A DNA stretch of 59,105 bases, from contig JAGUWD010000031.1 in assembly GCA_020062545.1 (NCBI GenBank), forward strand, positions 1 to 59,105. The letters are read 5' to 3'. The position numbers and the translations under genes are program-made. Within the stretch, counting starts at the first letter, position 1. Every line of letters begins with the position of its first letter. The notes beneath the pieces were generated by a model. It ran no database searches. It saw only the letters and a program-made list of their open reading frames with translations, and was not told the DNA's origin. Below, piece after piece: positions 17,916-27,254 of this stretch. The stretch comes from Thermodesulfovibrionales bacterium (GTDB taxonomy: Bacteria > Nitrospirota > Thermodesulfovibrionia > Thermodesulfovibrionales > Dissulfurispiraceae).

Positions 17916-19431
17916 GAAAAAAATAGTTTCCCTGGATGAACTTGTAAAAAAAGTGGAAACTTTAAAATTGGAAGGGAAAACTGTTGTTCAGAGTCATGGA
18001 GTATATGATCTTATACATCCGGGTATGATAAAACACCTGAATTCAGCAAAAAAACAAGGGGATATTCTCATAGTTACTGTTATTAAAGATAAGGATGTTC
18101 GCAGAGGTCCGGGTAGACCGATTTTCCCTGAAAAATTAAGAGCCGAGAACGTGGCTTCCATCTCCCTTGTGGACTATGTGAGCATTGTGGATGATGAGAT
18201 TCCCTTTGAGTGCGTCAAAATAATAAAACCGGATGTCTTTGCAAAAGGTCAATCGCACAAGGAGCGGGATGGAAAAATACATAAAAAGATATTCGAAGAA
18301 GAGAGGGATTTGTATTTTGGAAAAAGCAAGATATATGAGACAGACGGATTTTCATTCAGCTCTTCTCAAATAATAAATAATTTCCTTTATATCTATCCTG
18401 ATGAAACTAAAAATTATCTCAAGAACTTTTCAAAGAAATACAATTTTGATGATATAGCGGAGAGCCTTAACAAGCTTAAAGATTTAAAGGTTTTATTAAT
18501 AGGAGACGGGATAATAGATGAATATCACTACTGTACTGCACTTGGCAGAGCTGCAAAATCAAATCTTGTGGTAAATAAGTATTTAACCCATGAGGTTTTT
18601 GCCGGAGGGGCTTTTGCAATAGCGAATCATATTGCCGGTTTATGCGACAGGATAACCCTTGTCACCATGCTTGGCAGTAGCGGCTCTAAGGAAGATTTTA
18701 TTTTAAAAAGTCTTAAGCAAAACATTACGCCAAAGTTGTTTTACAGAGATGACGGTCCCACTATAATAAAGAGAAGATATGTGGATCAATATCTGAATCA
18801 GAAGATATTTGAGGTAAACTACTTGAATGAAAGTTATATAGACGAAAATACCGAATCTAAGGTTATCAAATATCTGAAGTCTGAAATAGGTGATTATGAC
18901 CTTGTTCTTGTATCTGACTTTGGTCATGGTTTTATTACCGGCACGATAAAAAATACAATTGAGGAATATTCAAAAAAATATGCGGTTAATACACAAACAA
19001 ATGCAGCTAATGCAGGCTATAATATGATCACAAAATATAATAAACCGTATTTTATTTGTCTTGATGAACCCGAGATAAGACTTGCAGCGCAGGACAGATA
19101 TGCCAATATAGAAGATATAGCAAAACGGATAAAGAACGACCTGCATGCCGAATATTTAATAGTAACCATGGGGAAGAAAGGATCAATAGGGCTAAATAAA
19201 GAAAATGAGATAAACAGAACGCCTATCTTTTCCACAAAGGTGGTTGATACAATAGGTGCAGGTGATGCCTTTTTTGCCTTTACCGCTCCCTGTTTTGCAT
19301 TGGAACTCCCGTTGGATATGGTCTCTTTTATAGGGAATGCTGTGGGTGCATTGGCAGTTCAAATCATAGGCAATAAAAAACCGGTGGAGAAGTATGAACT
19401 TCTGGAGTTCATACATGCTATTTTGAAATGA
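17896..19431 (+). CDS. Nucleotidyltransferase-PfkB kinase fusion (HldE-like with reversed domain order)
   Basis: This is a 511-residue protein; ATG 17902 is an alternative start. Residues about 10-175 are a nucleotidyltransferase domain, but its HxGH motif reads HPGM (residues 41-44 in SHGVYDLIHPGMIKHL). Residues about 190-505 are a PfkB/ribokinase-type sugar kinase (VLLIGDGIIDEYHYC, FAGGAFAIANHIAG, LVLVSDFGHGFIT, and the catalytic DTIGAGDAFFAF near residue 455). Canonical HldE has the kinase first and the transferase second; here the order is swapped. A heptose-phosphate kinase role fits the adjacent gmhA. The degenerate HxGH may make the first domain inactive. Confidence 0.8.
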   Translation: MQMEQYKKKIVSLDELVKKVETLKLEGKTVVQSHGVYDLIHPGMIKHLNSAKKQGDILIVTVIKDKDVRRGPGRPIFPEKLRAENVASISLVDYVSIVDDEIPFECVKIIKPDVFAKGQSHKERDGKIHKKIFEEERDLYFGKSKIYETDGFSFSSSQIINNFLYIYPDETKNYLKNFSKKYNFDDIAESLNKLKDLKVLLIGDGIIDEYHYCTALGRAAKSNLVVNKYLTHEVFAGGAFAIANHIAGLCDRITLVTMLGSSGSKEDFILKSLKQNITPKLFYRDDGPTIIKRRYVDQYLNQKIFEVNYLNESYIDENTESKVIKYLKSEIGDYDLVLVSDFGHGFITGTIKNTIEEYSKKYAVNTQTNAANAGYNMITKYNKPYFICLDEPEIRLAAQDRYANIEDIAKRIKNDLHAEYLIVTMGKKGSIGLNKENEINRTPIFSTKVVDTIGAGDAFFAFTAPCFALELPLDMVSFIGNAVGALAVQIIGNKKPVEKYELLEFIHAILK

Positions 19432-19443
19432 AGAGATGTGTGA

Positions 19444-20022
19444 ATGCGTGAACTTGCTGAAAATTATTACAAAACTCTTTTTGATTTTGCGAATTCCATA
19501 AAGGTAACAACTCAGAATGGTGAAAAACTTACATTCCCCAATGGAATCGAAGAAGCTGTCAATATCATGATGTCTCAGGTAGCTTCAGGACAGAAAATCA
19601 TTTTTATAGGTAACGGTGGGAGCGCAGCTATATCGAGTCATATGGCCATCGATTTCTGGAAAAACGGCAGGATGAGGGCTGTTTCTTTCAATGATGGTCC
19701 TTTGTTAACATGCATAGGCAATGATTACGGCTATAGACATGTATTTGAAAAGCCAATCGAGATGTTTGCCGAACAGGGAGATGTCCTTGTTGCCATAAGC
19801 AGTTCTGGAAAGTCAGAGAATGTATTACTCGGAGTTCGTGCTGCAGAACTAAAGGGATGCAGGATAATCACTCTTTCCGGCTTTGATGAAAATAATCCTC
19901 TTTCGGTATCCGGCGAAATTAACTTCTACGTCCCATCGAGTTCCTATGGTCCCGTGGAGGTCCTTCATCATTCCATATGCCATTGCATGATTGATACGAT
20001 TATGAGAGTAAAAAATGGATAA
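19444..20022 (+). CDS. gmhA: Sedoheptulose-7-phosphate isomerase-like SIS protein
   Basis: This 192-residue SIS-domain protein has FIGNGGSAAISSHMAIDFWKNG, GNDYGYRHVFEKPIE, DVLVAISSSGKSENVLLGVRAAE, IITLSGFDENNPL and VEVLHHSICHCMIDTI, a close match to GmhA/DiaA motifs. The substrate is probably sedoheptulose-7-P, converted to manno-heptose-7-P. The neighbouring kinase/nucleotidyltransferase genes and the split transketolase, which could supply sedoheptulose-7-P, support a heptose pathway. It overlaps the next gene by 8 bases. Confidence 0.82.
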   Translation: MRELAENYYKTLFDFANSIKVTTQNGEKLTFPNGIEEAVNIMMSQVASGQKIIFIGNGGSAAISSHMAIDFWKNGRMRAVSFNDGPLLTCIGNDYGYRHVFEKPIEMFAEQGDVLVAISSSGKSENVLLGVRAAELKGCRIITLSGFDENNPLSVSGEINFYVPSSSYGPVEVLHHSICHCMIDTIMRVKNG

Positions 20023-21082
20023 GTACAGAATTGACAGCCATAAACTCCTTTATCATGTTCCGAGAGTAAATGACTGGCTGAACAGCAGAATAATTTATCC
20101 TATCTACATGGAAATAAGTCCTTCCGGAGGCTGCAATCACAGATGTACATTCTGCGCTCTCGATTTCATGGGTTATCAGAAGAGATTTCTTGATGCCGGA
20201 GCCCTTATGGAAAGGCTATCAGAAATGGGAAATCTCGGGCTGAAAAGCATAATGTATGGAGGCGAGGGTGAACCTTTAATGCATGAAAAGATTGCAGAGA
20301 TAATCAATCATACAAGAAAAAGCGGAATAGACGTAGCACTTACAACGAACGCTGCATTATTGGAAGAGCCTATATCAGAAAAAATTTTGGGAGATATGGA
20401 GTGGATAAAGGTAAGCATTGGCGCTGCTACAAGGGATACCTATGCAAAAATTCACAGAACAAAGCCTGAAGACTTTGACAGAGTGATAAAAAATCTTTCT
20501 TCTGCGGCCAAGGTAAAGCAAAATAATAAATATAAATGTACATTAGGCATGCAGATATTGCTGCTGCCCGAAAATAAAAACGAAATTGTCCGTTTAGCCA
20601 AAATTGCGAGAGATATAGGAATGGATTATCTTGTAGTTAAACCTTATTCCCAGCATCCTCTGAGCAAGACCCAAAAATATAAGGATATTAAATATAACGA
20701 ATATACTGCTCTTTATGATAAATTGGCAAGATTGAATACAAAAGATTTTGATGTCATATTCAGAATGAATACTATGAAAAAATGGGATGACGGTATAAAA
20801 AATTACAATCGCTGTTTCGCCCTGCCTTTCTGGTCGTACTTAGACTCTGGAGGCAACGTGTGGGGATGCAGCGTCTATCTCGGAGATGATAGATTTCTTT
20901 ATGGTAATATATATGAAAAATCCTTTAAGGAGGTATGGGAAGGGGACAAAAGGATACAGTCCTTAAAATGGGTGGAAAGGGATCTAAATGCCAATCGATG
21001 TAGAACAAACTGCAGGATGGACGAGATAAATCGGTATCTGTGGGATTTGAAGAATCCGCCGGAGCATGTTAATTTTATATAA
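20015..21082 (+). CDS. Radical SAM enzyme with SPASM-type C-terminus
   Basis: This is a 355-residue protein. The radical SAM cluster motif Cx3Cx2C lies in SGGCNHRCTFCALDFMG, followed by GGEGEPLMHEKI (GGE motif, SAM binding). The C-terminal part has extra cysteines (NRCFALPFW, VWGCSVYLGD, NRCRTNCRMDE), as expected for a SPASM/twitch domain holding a second cluster. Such proteins include sugar and peptide modifiers. Placed between gmhA and the transketolase pair, it may modify a heptose or another nucleotide sugar; the substrate is unknown. Confidence 0.8.
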   Translation: MDKYRIDSHKLLYHVPRVNDWLNSRIIYPIYMEISPSGGCNHRCTFCALDFMGYQKRFLDAGALMERLSEMGNLGLKSIMYGGEGEPLMHEKIAEIINHTRKSGIDVALTTNAALLEEPISEKILGDMEWIKVSIGAATRDTYAKIHRTKPEDFDRVIKNLSSAAKVKQNNKYKCTLGMQILLLPENKNEIVRLAKIARDIGMDYLVVKPYSQHPLSKTQKYKDIKYNEYTALYDKLARLNTKDFDVIFRMNTMKKWDDGIKNYNRCFALPFWSYLDSGGNVWGCSVYLGDDRFLYGNIYEKSFKEVWEGDKRIQSLKWVERDLNANRCRTNCRMDEINRYLWDLKNPPEHVNFI

Positions 21083-21133
21083 ATAAATGCTGGAAATAGG
21101 AGTTTATAATTAATTACAATTAAAAGGTAAACG

Positions 21134-21919
21134 ATGGATGATTTAGCACAAATTGCAAAAGAGGTTAGAAGAACCATTATACATCTTGCCCACAGATCAA
21201 AGGGGCCACATGTTGGGGCAGCACTTTCCTGCGCTGATATTCTATCAGTGCTGTATTTCAGGGTTTTGCGTCTGGACCCATGGGAAAAAAGAGATATTTT
21301 TATACTGAGTAAAGCGCATGCTGCAATGGCCCTATACAGTACATTACATGGCAAGGGCATTATATCGGATGAACAAATAGCGGGTTATTACAAAGATAAT
21401 GGCACACTCCCTGCCCATCTTGATAGGTTTACTTCAAACTATATAGAAGTATCTGCTGGCTCGTTAGGCCATGGCTTTAATATAGGTCTCGGCATGGCAT
21501 TAGGATTTAAGAAAAAAAATGAAGCAAGAAAAGTTTATACGCTCATAGGTGATGGCGAATCTCAGGAAGGCTCAATCTGGGAAGGCGCTCTGTTTGCCCC
21601 AAAGCTCGGACTTGATAATTTTACTGCTATAATGGATTTTAATAACTTACAAGGCTATGGAAGGGCATGCGATTTATGCAGTTTCCAACCCATTAAATTG
21701 AAATGGGAAGCATTTGGCTGGCATGTTATAGAAATAGATGGTCATGATTATGAAGCCCTGCAGTCCGCCTGTATGGAAAATACTAACGGTAAGCCTAAAA
21801 TAATTATTGCAAATACTATAAAAGGTAAGGGAGTTTCTTTTATGGAAGACCAGTTGATCTGGCATTACTATATTGTAAATGATGAGCATAAAGCAAGTGC
21901 ATTAGAAGAACTTAAATGA
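21134..21919 (+). CDS. Transketolase, N-terminal (ThDP pyrophosphate-binding) subunit
   Basis: This 261-residue protein has SKGPHVGAALSCADILSVLYF, ILSKAHAAMALYSTL, SAGSLGHGFNIGLGMALGFK and the ThDP motif GDGESQEGSIWEGAL ending at NNLQGYG. It covers only the first third of a full transketolase; the next gene supplies the rest. Split transketolases are common in sugar loci. Here it probably makes sedoheptulose-7-P, or performs a dedicated two-carbon transfer, for the heptose module next to it. It overlaps the next gene by 4 bases. The start at ATG 21134 has AAAAGG upstream. Confidence 0.88.
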   Translation: MDDLAQIAKEVRRTIIHLAHRSKGPHVGAALSCADILSVLYFRVLRLDPWEKRDIFILSKAHAAMALYSTLHGKGIISDEQIAGYYKDNGTLPAHLDRFTSNYIEVSAGSLGHGFNIGLGMALGFKKKNEARKVYTLIGDGESQEGSIWEGALFAPKLGLDNFTAIMDFNNLQGYGRACDLCSFQPIKLKWEAFGWHVIEIDGHDYEALQSACMENTNGKPKIIIANTIKGKGVSFMEDQLIWHYYIVNDEHKASALEELK

Positions 21920-22842
21920 GAAACACTTTTGTAAATACCATAGTAGAGGCATTTAAAAACAGAACAGATATCTTTATAGTTAGCGGTGATGCAGGACTCG
22001 GCGTTTTCGATGAATTTAAGGAAACATATAGCGACAGATTTCTTAATCTCGGGATTGCAGAACAGAATATGGCAAGTTTTTCTGCAGGACTTTCAATGGC
22101 TGGCTTTAAGGTTTATGCATATAATATAATACCATTTTTGCTTTATAGATGCTATGAGCAGGTAAGGAATGATATTTGCTATCAAAAATTGCCAGTTGTT
22201 CTGGTTGGAATAGGAAGTGGTATAACATATGCATTCCAAGGGATGACACACTATTCGGTAGAGGATATTGGAATCGTCCAAACACTTCCGAATCTTAAAG
22301 TATTTTCTCCTATCGATCCCATAGAAGCAAAACTTGCTGCTTACTATTCTTTAAAGAGTGAGTTTCCTGTATATGTCAGGCTTGCAAAAAGAGGCGAACC
22401 GAATATCCATAAGAGTGATAATTTTGAAATAACCGATCCCCAACTCATTGAAGAAGGTGAACTTGTTGCCATTATATTCCATGGCTCAATCGGAGAGGAA
22501 GTAATGAAGGCAGGTGAGATGTTGCAAGCAAAAGGAATTTATCCAAGGCTCATCTCTCTTCCTATGGTAATTCCGATCGACACCGAAAGACTATTCTATA
22601 TGCTCACTGGAATAAAATATGTAGTTACAGTTGAGGAGCATTTTGTAAATTGTGGAATTGGTAACCTATTATCCAATGAGTATGCTAAAGCGAATCCAAG
22701 ATGGAAACTTTTTAATCTCGGCATACCAACTAAATTCATACATGAAATTAAAGATTTGAAAGGGATGCGTGAACATTTCGGAATTTCTGCATCAAAAATA
22801 TCTGATTTCATAAAACAACTTTTAATAAAAGGAGAAGCATAA
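21916..22842 (+). CDS. Transketolase, C-terminal (pyrimidine-binding) subunit
   Basis: This 308-residue protein pairs with the upstream gene. Motifs: FIVSGDAGLGVFDEF, RFLNLGIAEQNMASFSAGLSMAG (pyrimidine-binding glutamate), YNIIPFLLYRCYEQVRNDICYQ, THYSVEDIGIVQTLPNLKV, PVYVRLAKRGEP, and the transketolase C-terminal domain with VVTVEEHFVNCGIG. It acts in the cytosol as a heteromer with the N-terminal subunit. The two proteins together give a complete enzyme. Confidence 0.88.
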   Translation: MRNTFVNTIVEAFKNRTDIFIVSGDAGLGVFDEFKETYSDRFLNLGIAEQNMASFSAGLSMAGFKVYAYNIIPFLLYRCYEQVRNDICYQKLPVVLVGIGSGITYAFQGMTHYSVEDIGIVQTLPNLKVFSPIDPIEAKLAAYYSLKSEFPVYVRLAKRGEPNIHKSDNFEITDPQLIEEGELVAIIFHGSIGEEVMKAGEMLQAKGIYPRLISLPMVIPIDTERLFYMLTGIKYVVTVEEHFVNCGIGNLLSNEYAKANPRWKLFNLGIPTKFIHEIKDLKGMREHFGISASKISDFIKQLLIKGEA

Positions 22843-23504
22843 TGGGAAGCCTATTGAATATAGTTACGGCTTTACACAAAAAAACGAAAAGAGACTATAT
22901 AGGCAGGATGACAGATAATAAAGTCGAATGTATGAAGATTGCTAAAAAATATGGGAAAGACTATTGGGACGGTGATAGAAGGTATGGATACGGAGGATAT
23001 ATATATGACGGCAGATGGAAAATTGTTGCAAAGAAATTAATTGAAAGATACGATCTCTCTAATAATGCAAAAATACTTGATGTTGGATGTGGCAAGGGAT
23101 ATCTATTGTATGAGATTAAAAAGCTTTTGCCTGGATGTAATGTTGTAGGCTTTGATATTTCTGAGTATGCCCTCGAAAATTCAAAGGAGGAAATAAAAGA
23201 GAATTTATTCCTGTTTAAAGCACAAGATGCTTATCCGTTTGGTGATAAAGAATTTGACTTAGTTATTTCTCTTACAACTCTGCATAACCTCCACTTATTC
23301 GAGATTAAAAATGCACTTAAGGAGATAGAGAGAGTAGGAAAAAATAAATATATTGTTGTGGAAGGTTACAGGAATGAAGATGAATTATTCAATCTTCAGT
23401 GTTGGGCATTAACATGTGAAACTTTTTTGAAACCCCAAGAATGGATATGGATATTTAGGGAGTTTGGATATACAGGAGATTACGAATTTATATATTTTGA
23501 ATAA
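22842..23504 (+). CDS. Class I SAM-dependent methyltransferase
   Basis: This is a 220-residue protein with the SAM-binding sequence AKILDVGCGKGYLLYEIKKL (motif I), VVGFDISEYALENS (acidic end of strand 2), and FDLVISLTTLHNLHL (motif IV). The region before it, YGKDYWDGDRRYGYGGYIYDG, is typical of small methyltransferases in sugar loci. The target is probably a sugar hydroxyl or amino group, but nothing in the sequence fixes it. It overlaps the transketolase gene by one base (TAATG). Confidence 0.8.
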   Translation: MGSLLNIVTALHKKTKRDYIGRMTDNKVECMKIAKKYGKDYWDGDRRYGYGGYIYDGRWKIVAKKLIERYDLSNNAKILDVGCGKGYLLYEIKKLLPGCNVVGFDISEYALENSKEEIKENLFLFKAQDAYPFGDKEFDLVISLTTLHNLHLFEIKNALKEIERVGKNKYIVVEGYRNEDELFNLQCWALTCETFLKPQEWIWIFREFGYTGDYEFIYFE

Positions 23505-23514
23505 GGGGTTATTT

Positions 23515-24585
23515 ATGGGACTTCTATATACGAAGATGAAGATGTTTCATTTTAAAGAAAAAATCGATTCTCTCTCAAAAGAGAGCGACAAGATTTTGCC
23601 CCCTTTGCATATAAGGATAAAGCCTACAAATGTCTGCGGTCACAATTGCAAGTATTGTGCATACAGGGTTGATAATCTTCAACTTGGCAAAGATATGAAC
23701 GTCGGCGATTATATCCCGAAAGAGAAAATGATGGAAATAGTGGATGATATAGAGGAAATGGGAGTTAAAGCGATAACATTTAGCGGTGGGGGAGACCCTT
23801 TTTACTATCCCTATCTACTGGATACCGTGAAGCGATTGGCAAAGGCGAATATAAAATTTGCCTCACTGACAAATGGCTCTAAGCTAAGTGGAGAGATTGC
23901 TGAGATATTTGCACATAAAGCAATATGGCTGCGCATCTCCATAGATGGCTGGGATGATGAAAGTTATTCTACTTATAGGAGTGTTCCCATAGGAGAATTT
24001 ACTAAAATAATGAACAACATGGAGCATTTCAAAAAATTGAAAGGTAAATGCTATCTTGGGGTAAGCCTTATTGTCGATAGGCAAAATGCCGGGCAGGTAT
24101 ACAAGTTTATCAGGAGACTGAAGGATGTAGGTGCTGATAGTGTTAAGGTATCTCCGTGCATTGTGAGCAATGATGGCGATGAGAACAATGTCTACCACCA
24201 GCCTATATTTAATAGAGTAAAGGAACTTGTTCATAAGGCAATTGCTGACTTTTCAAGCACCTCTTTTGAAATATTTGATTCATACCATGCGTTGGATAAT
24301 AAGTTCAGGAAGAACTATGACTGGTGTCCCTACCTGCAGATATTGCCCATCATAGGAGCTGATTCTAATATCTATCCATGTCAGGATAAAGCATATAATC
24401 TTGACGAAGGGCTTATAGGTTCTATAAAGGATCAGAGGTTTAAGAACTTCTGGTTCTCTGGAAAGAGCAAATTTTTCAAAATAAATCCTTCCAAAGTATG
24501 CAATCATCATTGTGTTGCTAACGAAAAAAATAAAATGATTTTGGAATACCTGAATGCTGATAAAATACATTTAGAATTTGTATAG
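23515..24585 (+). CDS. Radical SAM/SPASM enzyme
   Basis: This is a 356-residue protein from ATG 23515, preceded by AAGGGG; an upstream in-frame TTG overlaps the methyltransferase and is less likely. The radical SAM motif is in NVCGHNCKYCAYRVDN (Cx3Cx2C), with FSGGGDPFYYPYL as the SAM-binding turn. C-terminal cysteines (DWCPYLQILP, IYPCQDKAY, KVCNHHCVANE) form a SPASM-like second-cluster site. It is the second such protein after 20015. The substrate is unknown; the methyltransferase and cupin context suggests modification of a nucleotide sugar or lipid-linked sugar. Confidence 0.8.
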   Translation: MGLLYTKMKMFHFKEKIDSLSKESDKILPPLHIRIKPTNVCGHNCKYCAYRVDNLQLGKDMNVGDYIPKEKMMEIVDDIEEMGVKAITFSGGGDPFYYPYLLDTVKRLAKANIKFASLTNGSKLSGEIAEIFAHKAIWLRISIDGWDDESYSTYRSVPIGEFTKIMNNMEHFKKLKGKCYLGVSLIVDRQNAGQVYKFIRRLKDVGADSVKVSPCIVSNDGDENNVYHQPIFNRVKELVHKAIADFSSTSFEIFDSYHALDNKFRKNYDWCPYLQILPIIGADSNIYPCQDKAYNLDEGLIGSIKDQRFKNFWFSGKSKFFKINPSKVCNHHCVANEKNKMILEYLNADKIHLEFV

Positions 24586-24625
24586 GTATTTTATTAGAAA
24601 TATAGAAAGAGGGTAAGCAGGAACA

Positions 24626-25162
24626 TTGCACTACTTTAGTGACTATTCTTTTATCGAGCAGGATAAAAATGCGCGATCTCTATCTTTTTATAGCAAAAAA
24701 GAAATTACTGTTATTGATAGTGGTATTTTATCGGAGTTGAAGAGGGTCGGACTTGAAAAAGGTGAAAATGTAAGAATATCTCTACATAATTCTGTTGATG
24801 ACGATCTCCATAACATGATGATCTTCCAACATAACGGGACATATACCAGACCGCATAAGCATACATTGAAGTCCGAGACATATCATATTATTGAGGGTAA
24901 TGCCGTACTTGTTGTATTTAATGAGGATGGTACGGTTAGGGAAAGGATTGATATGGCGATTGGGAAGACGCTTTTATGCAGAGTAGGAAAGAATTGTTAT
25001 CATACGATTGTCCCAACAACCGAATATGTTATATTCCATGAAAGCAGGCCAGGCCCTTTTCTGAGAGAGAGTGATAGCATTTTTGCTCCATGGTCAGTTG
25101 AGTCGTCTGAAAAGGAAATGGCTATGGGCTTTATTAATGCGCTTTTGCAAGGTAGACACTGA
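24626..25162 (+). CDS. WbuC-family cupin protein
   Basis: This is a 178-residue protein starting at TTG 24626. The cupin core reads MMIFQHNGTYTRPHKHTLKSETYHIIEGNA, with the metal-binding HxH and a downstream His in NCYHTIVPTTEYVIFHES. WbuC-type cupins occur in many O-antigen clusters; their biochemical role is not settled. The N-terminal extension (about 70 residues) is also normal for this family. It sits alone between short gaps (40 and 56 bp) but on the same strand. Confidence 0.78.
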   Translation: MHYFSDYSFIEQDKNARSLSFYSKKEITVIDSGILSELKRVGLEKGENVRISLHNSVDDDLHNMMIFQHNGTYTRPHKHTLKSETYHIIEGNAVLVVFNEDGTVRERIDMAIGKTLLCRVGKNCYHTIVPTTEYVIFHESRPGPFLRESDSIFAPWSVESSEKEMAMGFINALLQGRH

Positions 25163-25218
25163 TCATTCAATAAGAAAGCTATTATTGTTATTTTTTATAA
25201 ATCGCAAAGGAGAACATC

Positions 25219-26481
25219 ATGACTTTTTCTGAAAAAAAACACTTCTATCGCCGCAATACCTGTCGTCTGTGTGATAGCAGAAATTTAGAAATCGTTTTAC
25301 ATCTTACTCCAACAGCGCTCTGTGATGCATATGTCCCAATTGAGCGAGTCAATGAGGTCCAGGATGTATATCCTCTCGACCTTTTTTTATGTATGGATTG
25401 CGGTTATATACATCTTCCCTATGTAGTTGATCCTGAAGCTATATATCGAGACTATATTTACGTGACCACAAGTTCATTAGGACTATCCGAGCATTTTAAA
25501 AAGTACGCTTATGACGTGATTAATAAGATAAAGCCCCAGAAGAATGCGCTTGTAATGGATATCGGCAGTAACGATGGTACATTGCTAAGGTATTTTAAAG
25601 ATCGGGACATGAAAGTGCTCGGCGTTGAGCCTGCCACTGAAATAGCCAGACATGCAACGGAACATGGTATCGAGACAATACCCGAATTTTTTAATTCTGT
25701 ATTGTCGGAGAGAGTTGTACATAATTATGGCCATGCCACAATAGTTACTATGAACAACCTTTTTGCCAATATTGATGATCTCTCAGAAATAACCAAAGGA
25801 ATACGCAGTATACTTGCACCAGATGGTGTATTTGTAATAGAGTCTTCCTACGTAGCTGATATGATAAAGAACATGGTTTTTGATTTTATTTACCACGAAC
25901 ATTTATCGTATTTTTCAGTTAGCCCGCTGAATAGATTTTTCAGGCGTTTTGGTATGGAACTGTTTGACATTGAGCGTGTGCCGACAAAAGGAGGCTCTTT
26001 GCGTTATTATGTTCAATTAGAAACTGGTTGTAGAACTGTTACGCCGATAGTTAACGAACTTATGACATATGAGGACAATATCGGCCTTTATCGCATCGAA
26101 TCGTTTAGGGCTTTTGCTGAAAAGATAAATGATAAAAAAGTACAGCTTACCAATAAACTTATTGAACTGAAGAAAGCGGGAAAAACCATTGCTGGTTATG
26201 GAGGCTCGGCAACTACTACCACATTGTTATATCACTTTGGCATACGAGAGATGATAGATTATATTGTTGATGACAATCCAGCTAAGCAATACACATTCAG
26301 TCCTGGTTATCATATTCCAGTATTACCTTCGGATGTACTATATGAGCGAAAACCTGACTGCGTGGTTGTTTTTGCATGGCGCTATTTTGATTCGATTGTA
26401 AAAAAACATCAAGCCTTCATGGATCGAGGTGGTTATTTTATAAGACCTCTGCCTGAACTCGAGGTGGTTTATAAACATTGA
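25219..26481 (+). CDS. NDP-sugar C-methyltransferase-like protein (zinc-knuckle class)
   Basis: This 420-residue protein has three parts. An N-terminal zinc-binding region (about 10-75) has CRLCDSRNLEIVL and LFLCMDCGYIHL, two CxxC pairs. A class I SAM methyltransferase follows (about 80-290: VMDIGSNDGTLLRYFKD, VLGVEPATEIARHA, ESSYVADMIKNM, YHEHLSYFS). The C-terminal alpha/beta domain (about 295-420) has IAGYGGSATTTTLLYHFG and YIVDDNPAKQ. This architecture matches TylCIII/TcaB9-type enzymes that methylate sugar ring carbons. A paralogue lies at 27829, which suggests a branched-chain sugar in the glycan. It is preceded by AAAGGAG. Confidence 0.85.
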   Translation: MTFSEKKHFYRRNTCRLCDSRNLEIVLHLTPTALCDAYVPIERVNEVQDVYPLDLFLCMDCGYIHLPYVVDPEAIYRDYIYVTTSSLGLSEHFKKYAYDVINKIKPQKNALVMDIGSNDGTLLRYFKDRDMKVLGVEPATEIARHATEHGIETIPEFFNSVLSERVVHNYGHATIVTMNNLFANIDDLSEITKGIRSILAPDGVFVIESSYVADMIKNMVFDFIYHEHLSYFSVSPLNRFFRRFGMELFDIERVPTKGGSLRYYVQLETGCRTVTPIVNELMTYEDNIGLYRIESFRAFAEKINDKKVQLTNKLIELKKAGKTIAGYGGSATTTTLLYHFGIREMIDYIVDDNPAKQYTFSPGYHIPVLPSDVLYERKPDCVVVFAWRYFDSIVKKHQAFMDRGGYFIRPLPELEVVYKH

Positions 26482-27230
26482 TGGATAAAAAACACAGCCT
26501 CGTTGTTGGTGGCACAAAAGGAATAGGTCGTGCTCTAGTGAGAACCCTTGCAAAGGAGGGGCATGTCCTTTCTATTATAGCCCGTCGGGTTCCCGATGAT
26601 TCTGAAATGTCTGCTCAGGATATCCATTATTGGCCAGTCGATCTGCTTGATAAGGCACGCCTCTTTGCGACACTGAAGGAAATTATCAAGAAGAATGGCA
26701 AGCTGAATCACTTGATATGCCTTCAGAGATATAGAGGAAAAGATGACGATTGGACTGGCGATATTGAAACAACAGTAGTTGCGACCAAATATCTTATCGA
26801 ACACTTATCCAGTGAGTTTAAAGACTCAGGGGATCGTTCGATTGTCCTTGCTAATTCAATTGCTGCGCACTTTGTTGTGAATAATCAGCCACTGAGCTAT
26901 CATATAGCTAAAGCTGGAATAGACCAGATGATACGATATTATGCAGTCGCTTTAGGTCCGAGGGGCATCAGGGTTAATGGTGTATCACCTGGAACAATAT
27001 TAAAAGATGAATCAAAGAACTACTATCTTCAGAATGAGCGATTGCATAATTTGTATAAGACAATTATCCCGCTTAACCGTATAGGCACTGCTGAAGAGGT
27101 TTCGGCTGTTATTGTATTTCTTTGCAGTCCAGAGTCGTCATTTGTAACTGGTCAGACCATTATTGTAGATGGTGGTTTATCTTTGCAATGGCAGGAGACG
27201 TTAGCATTAAAATTGGCATACCTAACATAG
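26481..27230 (+). CDS. Short-chain dehydrogenase/reductase
   Basis: This is a 249-residue classical SDR from ATG 26481, overlapping the previous stop by one base; TTG 26478 is an alternative. Motifs: LVVGGTKGIGRALVRTLAKEG, the serine region VLANSIAAHFVV, the Tyr-x3-Lys motif in LSYHIAKAGIDQM, and VNGVSPGTI plus FVTGQTIIVDGG. The usual NNAG is replaced by a CLQRYRG-like segment, which is unusual. It probably reduces a keto-sugar made during C-methyl branching. The substrate is not evident. Confidence 0.78.
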   Translation: MDKKHSLVVGGTKGIGRALVRTLAKEGHVLSIIARRVPDDSEMSAQDIHYWPVDLLDKARLFATLKEIIKKNGKLNHLICLQRYRGKDDDWTGDIETTVVATKYLIEHLSSEFKDSGDRSIVLANSIAAHFVVNNQPLSYHIAKAGIDQMIRYYAVALGPRGIRVNGVSPGTILKDESKNYYLQNERLHNLYKTIIPLNRIGTAEEVSAVIVFLCSPESSFVTGQTIIVDGGLSLQWQETLALKLAYLT

Positions 27231-27254
27231 GTATTTTAGATTTAATCAGGGTTA

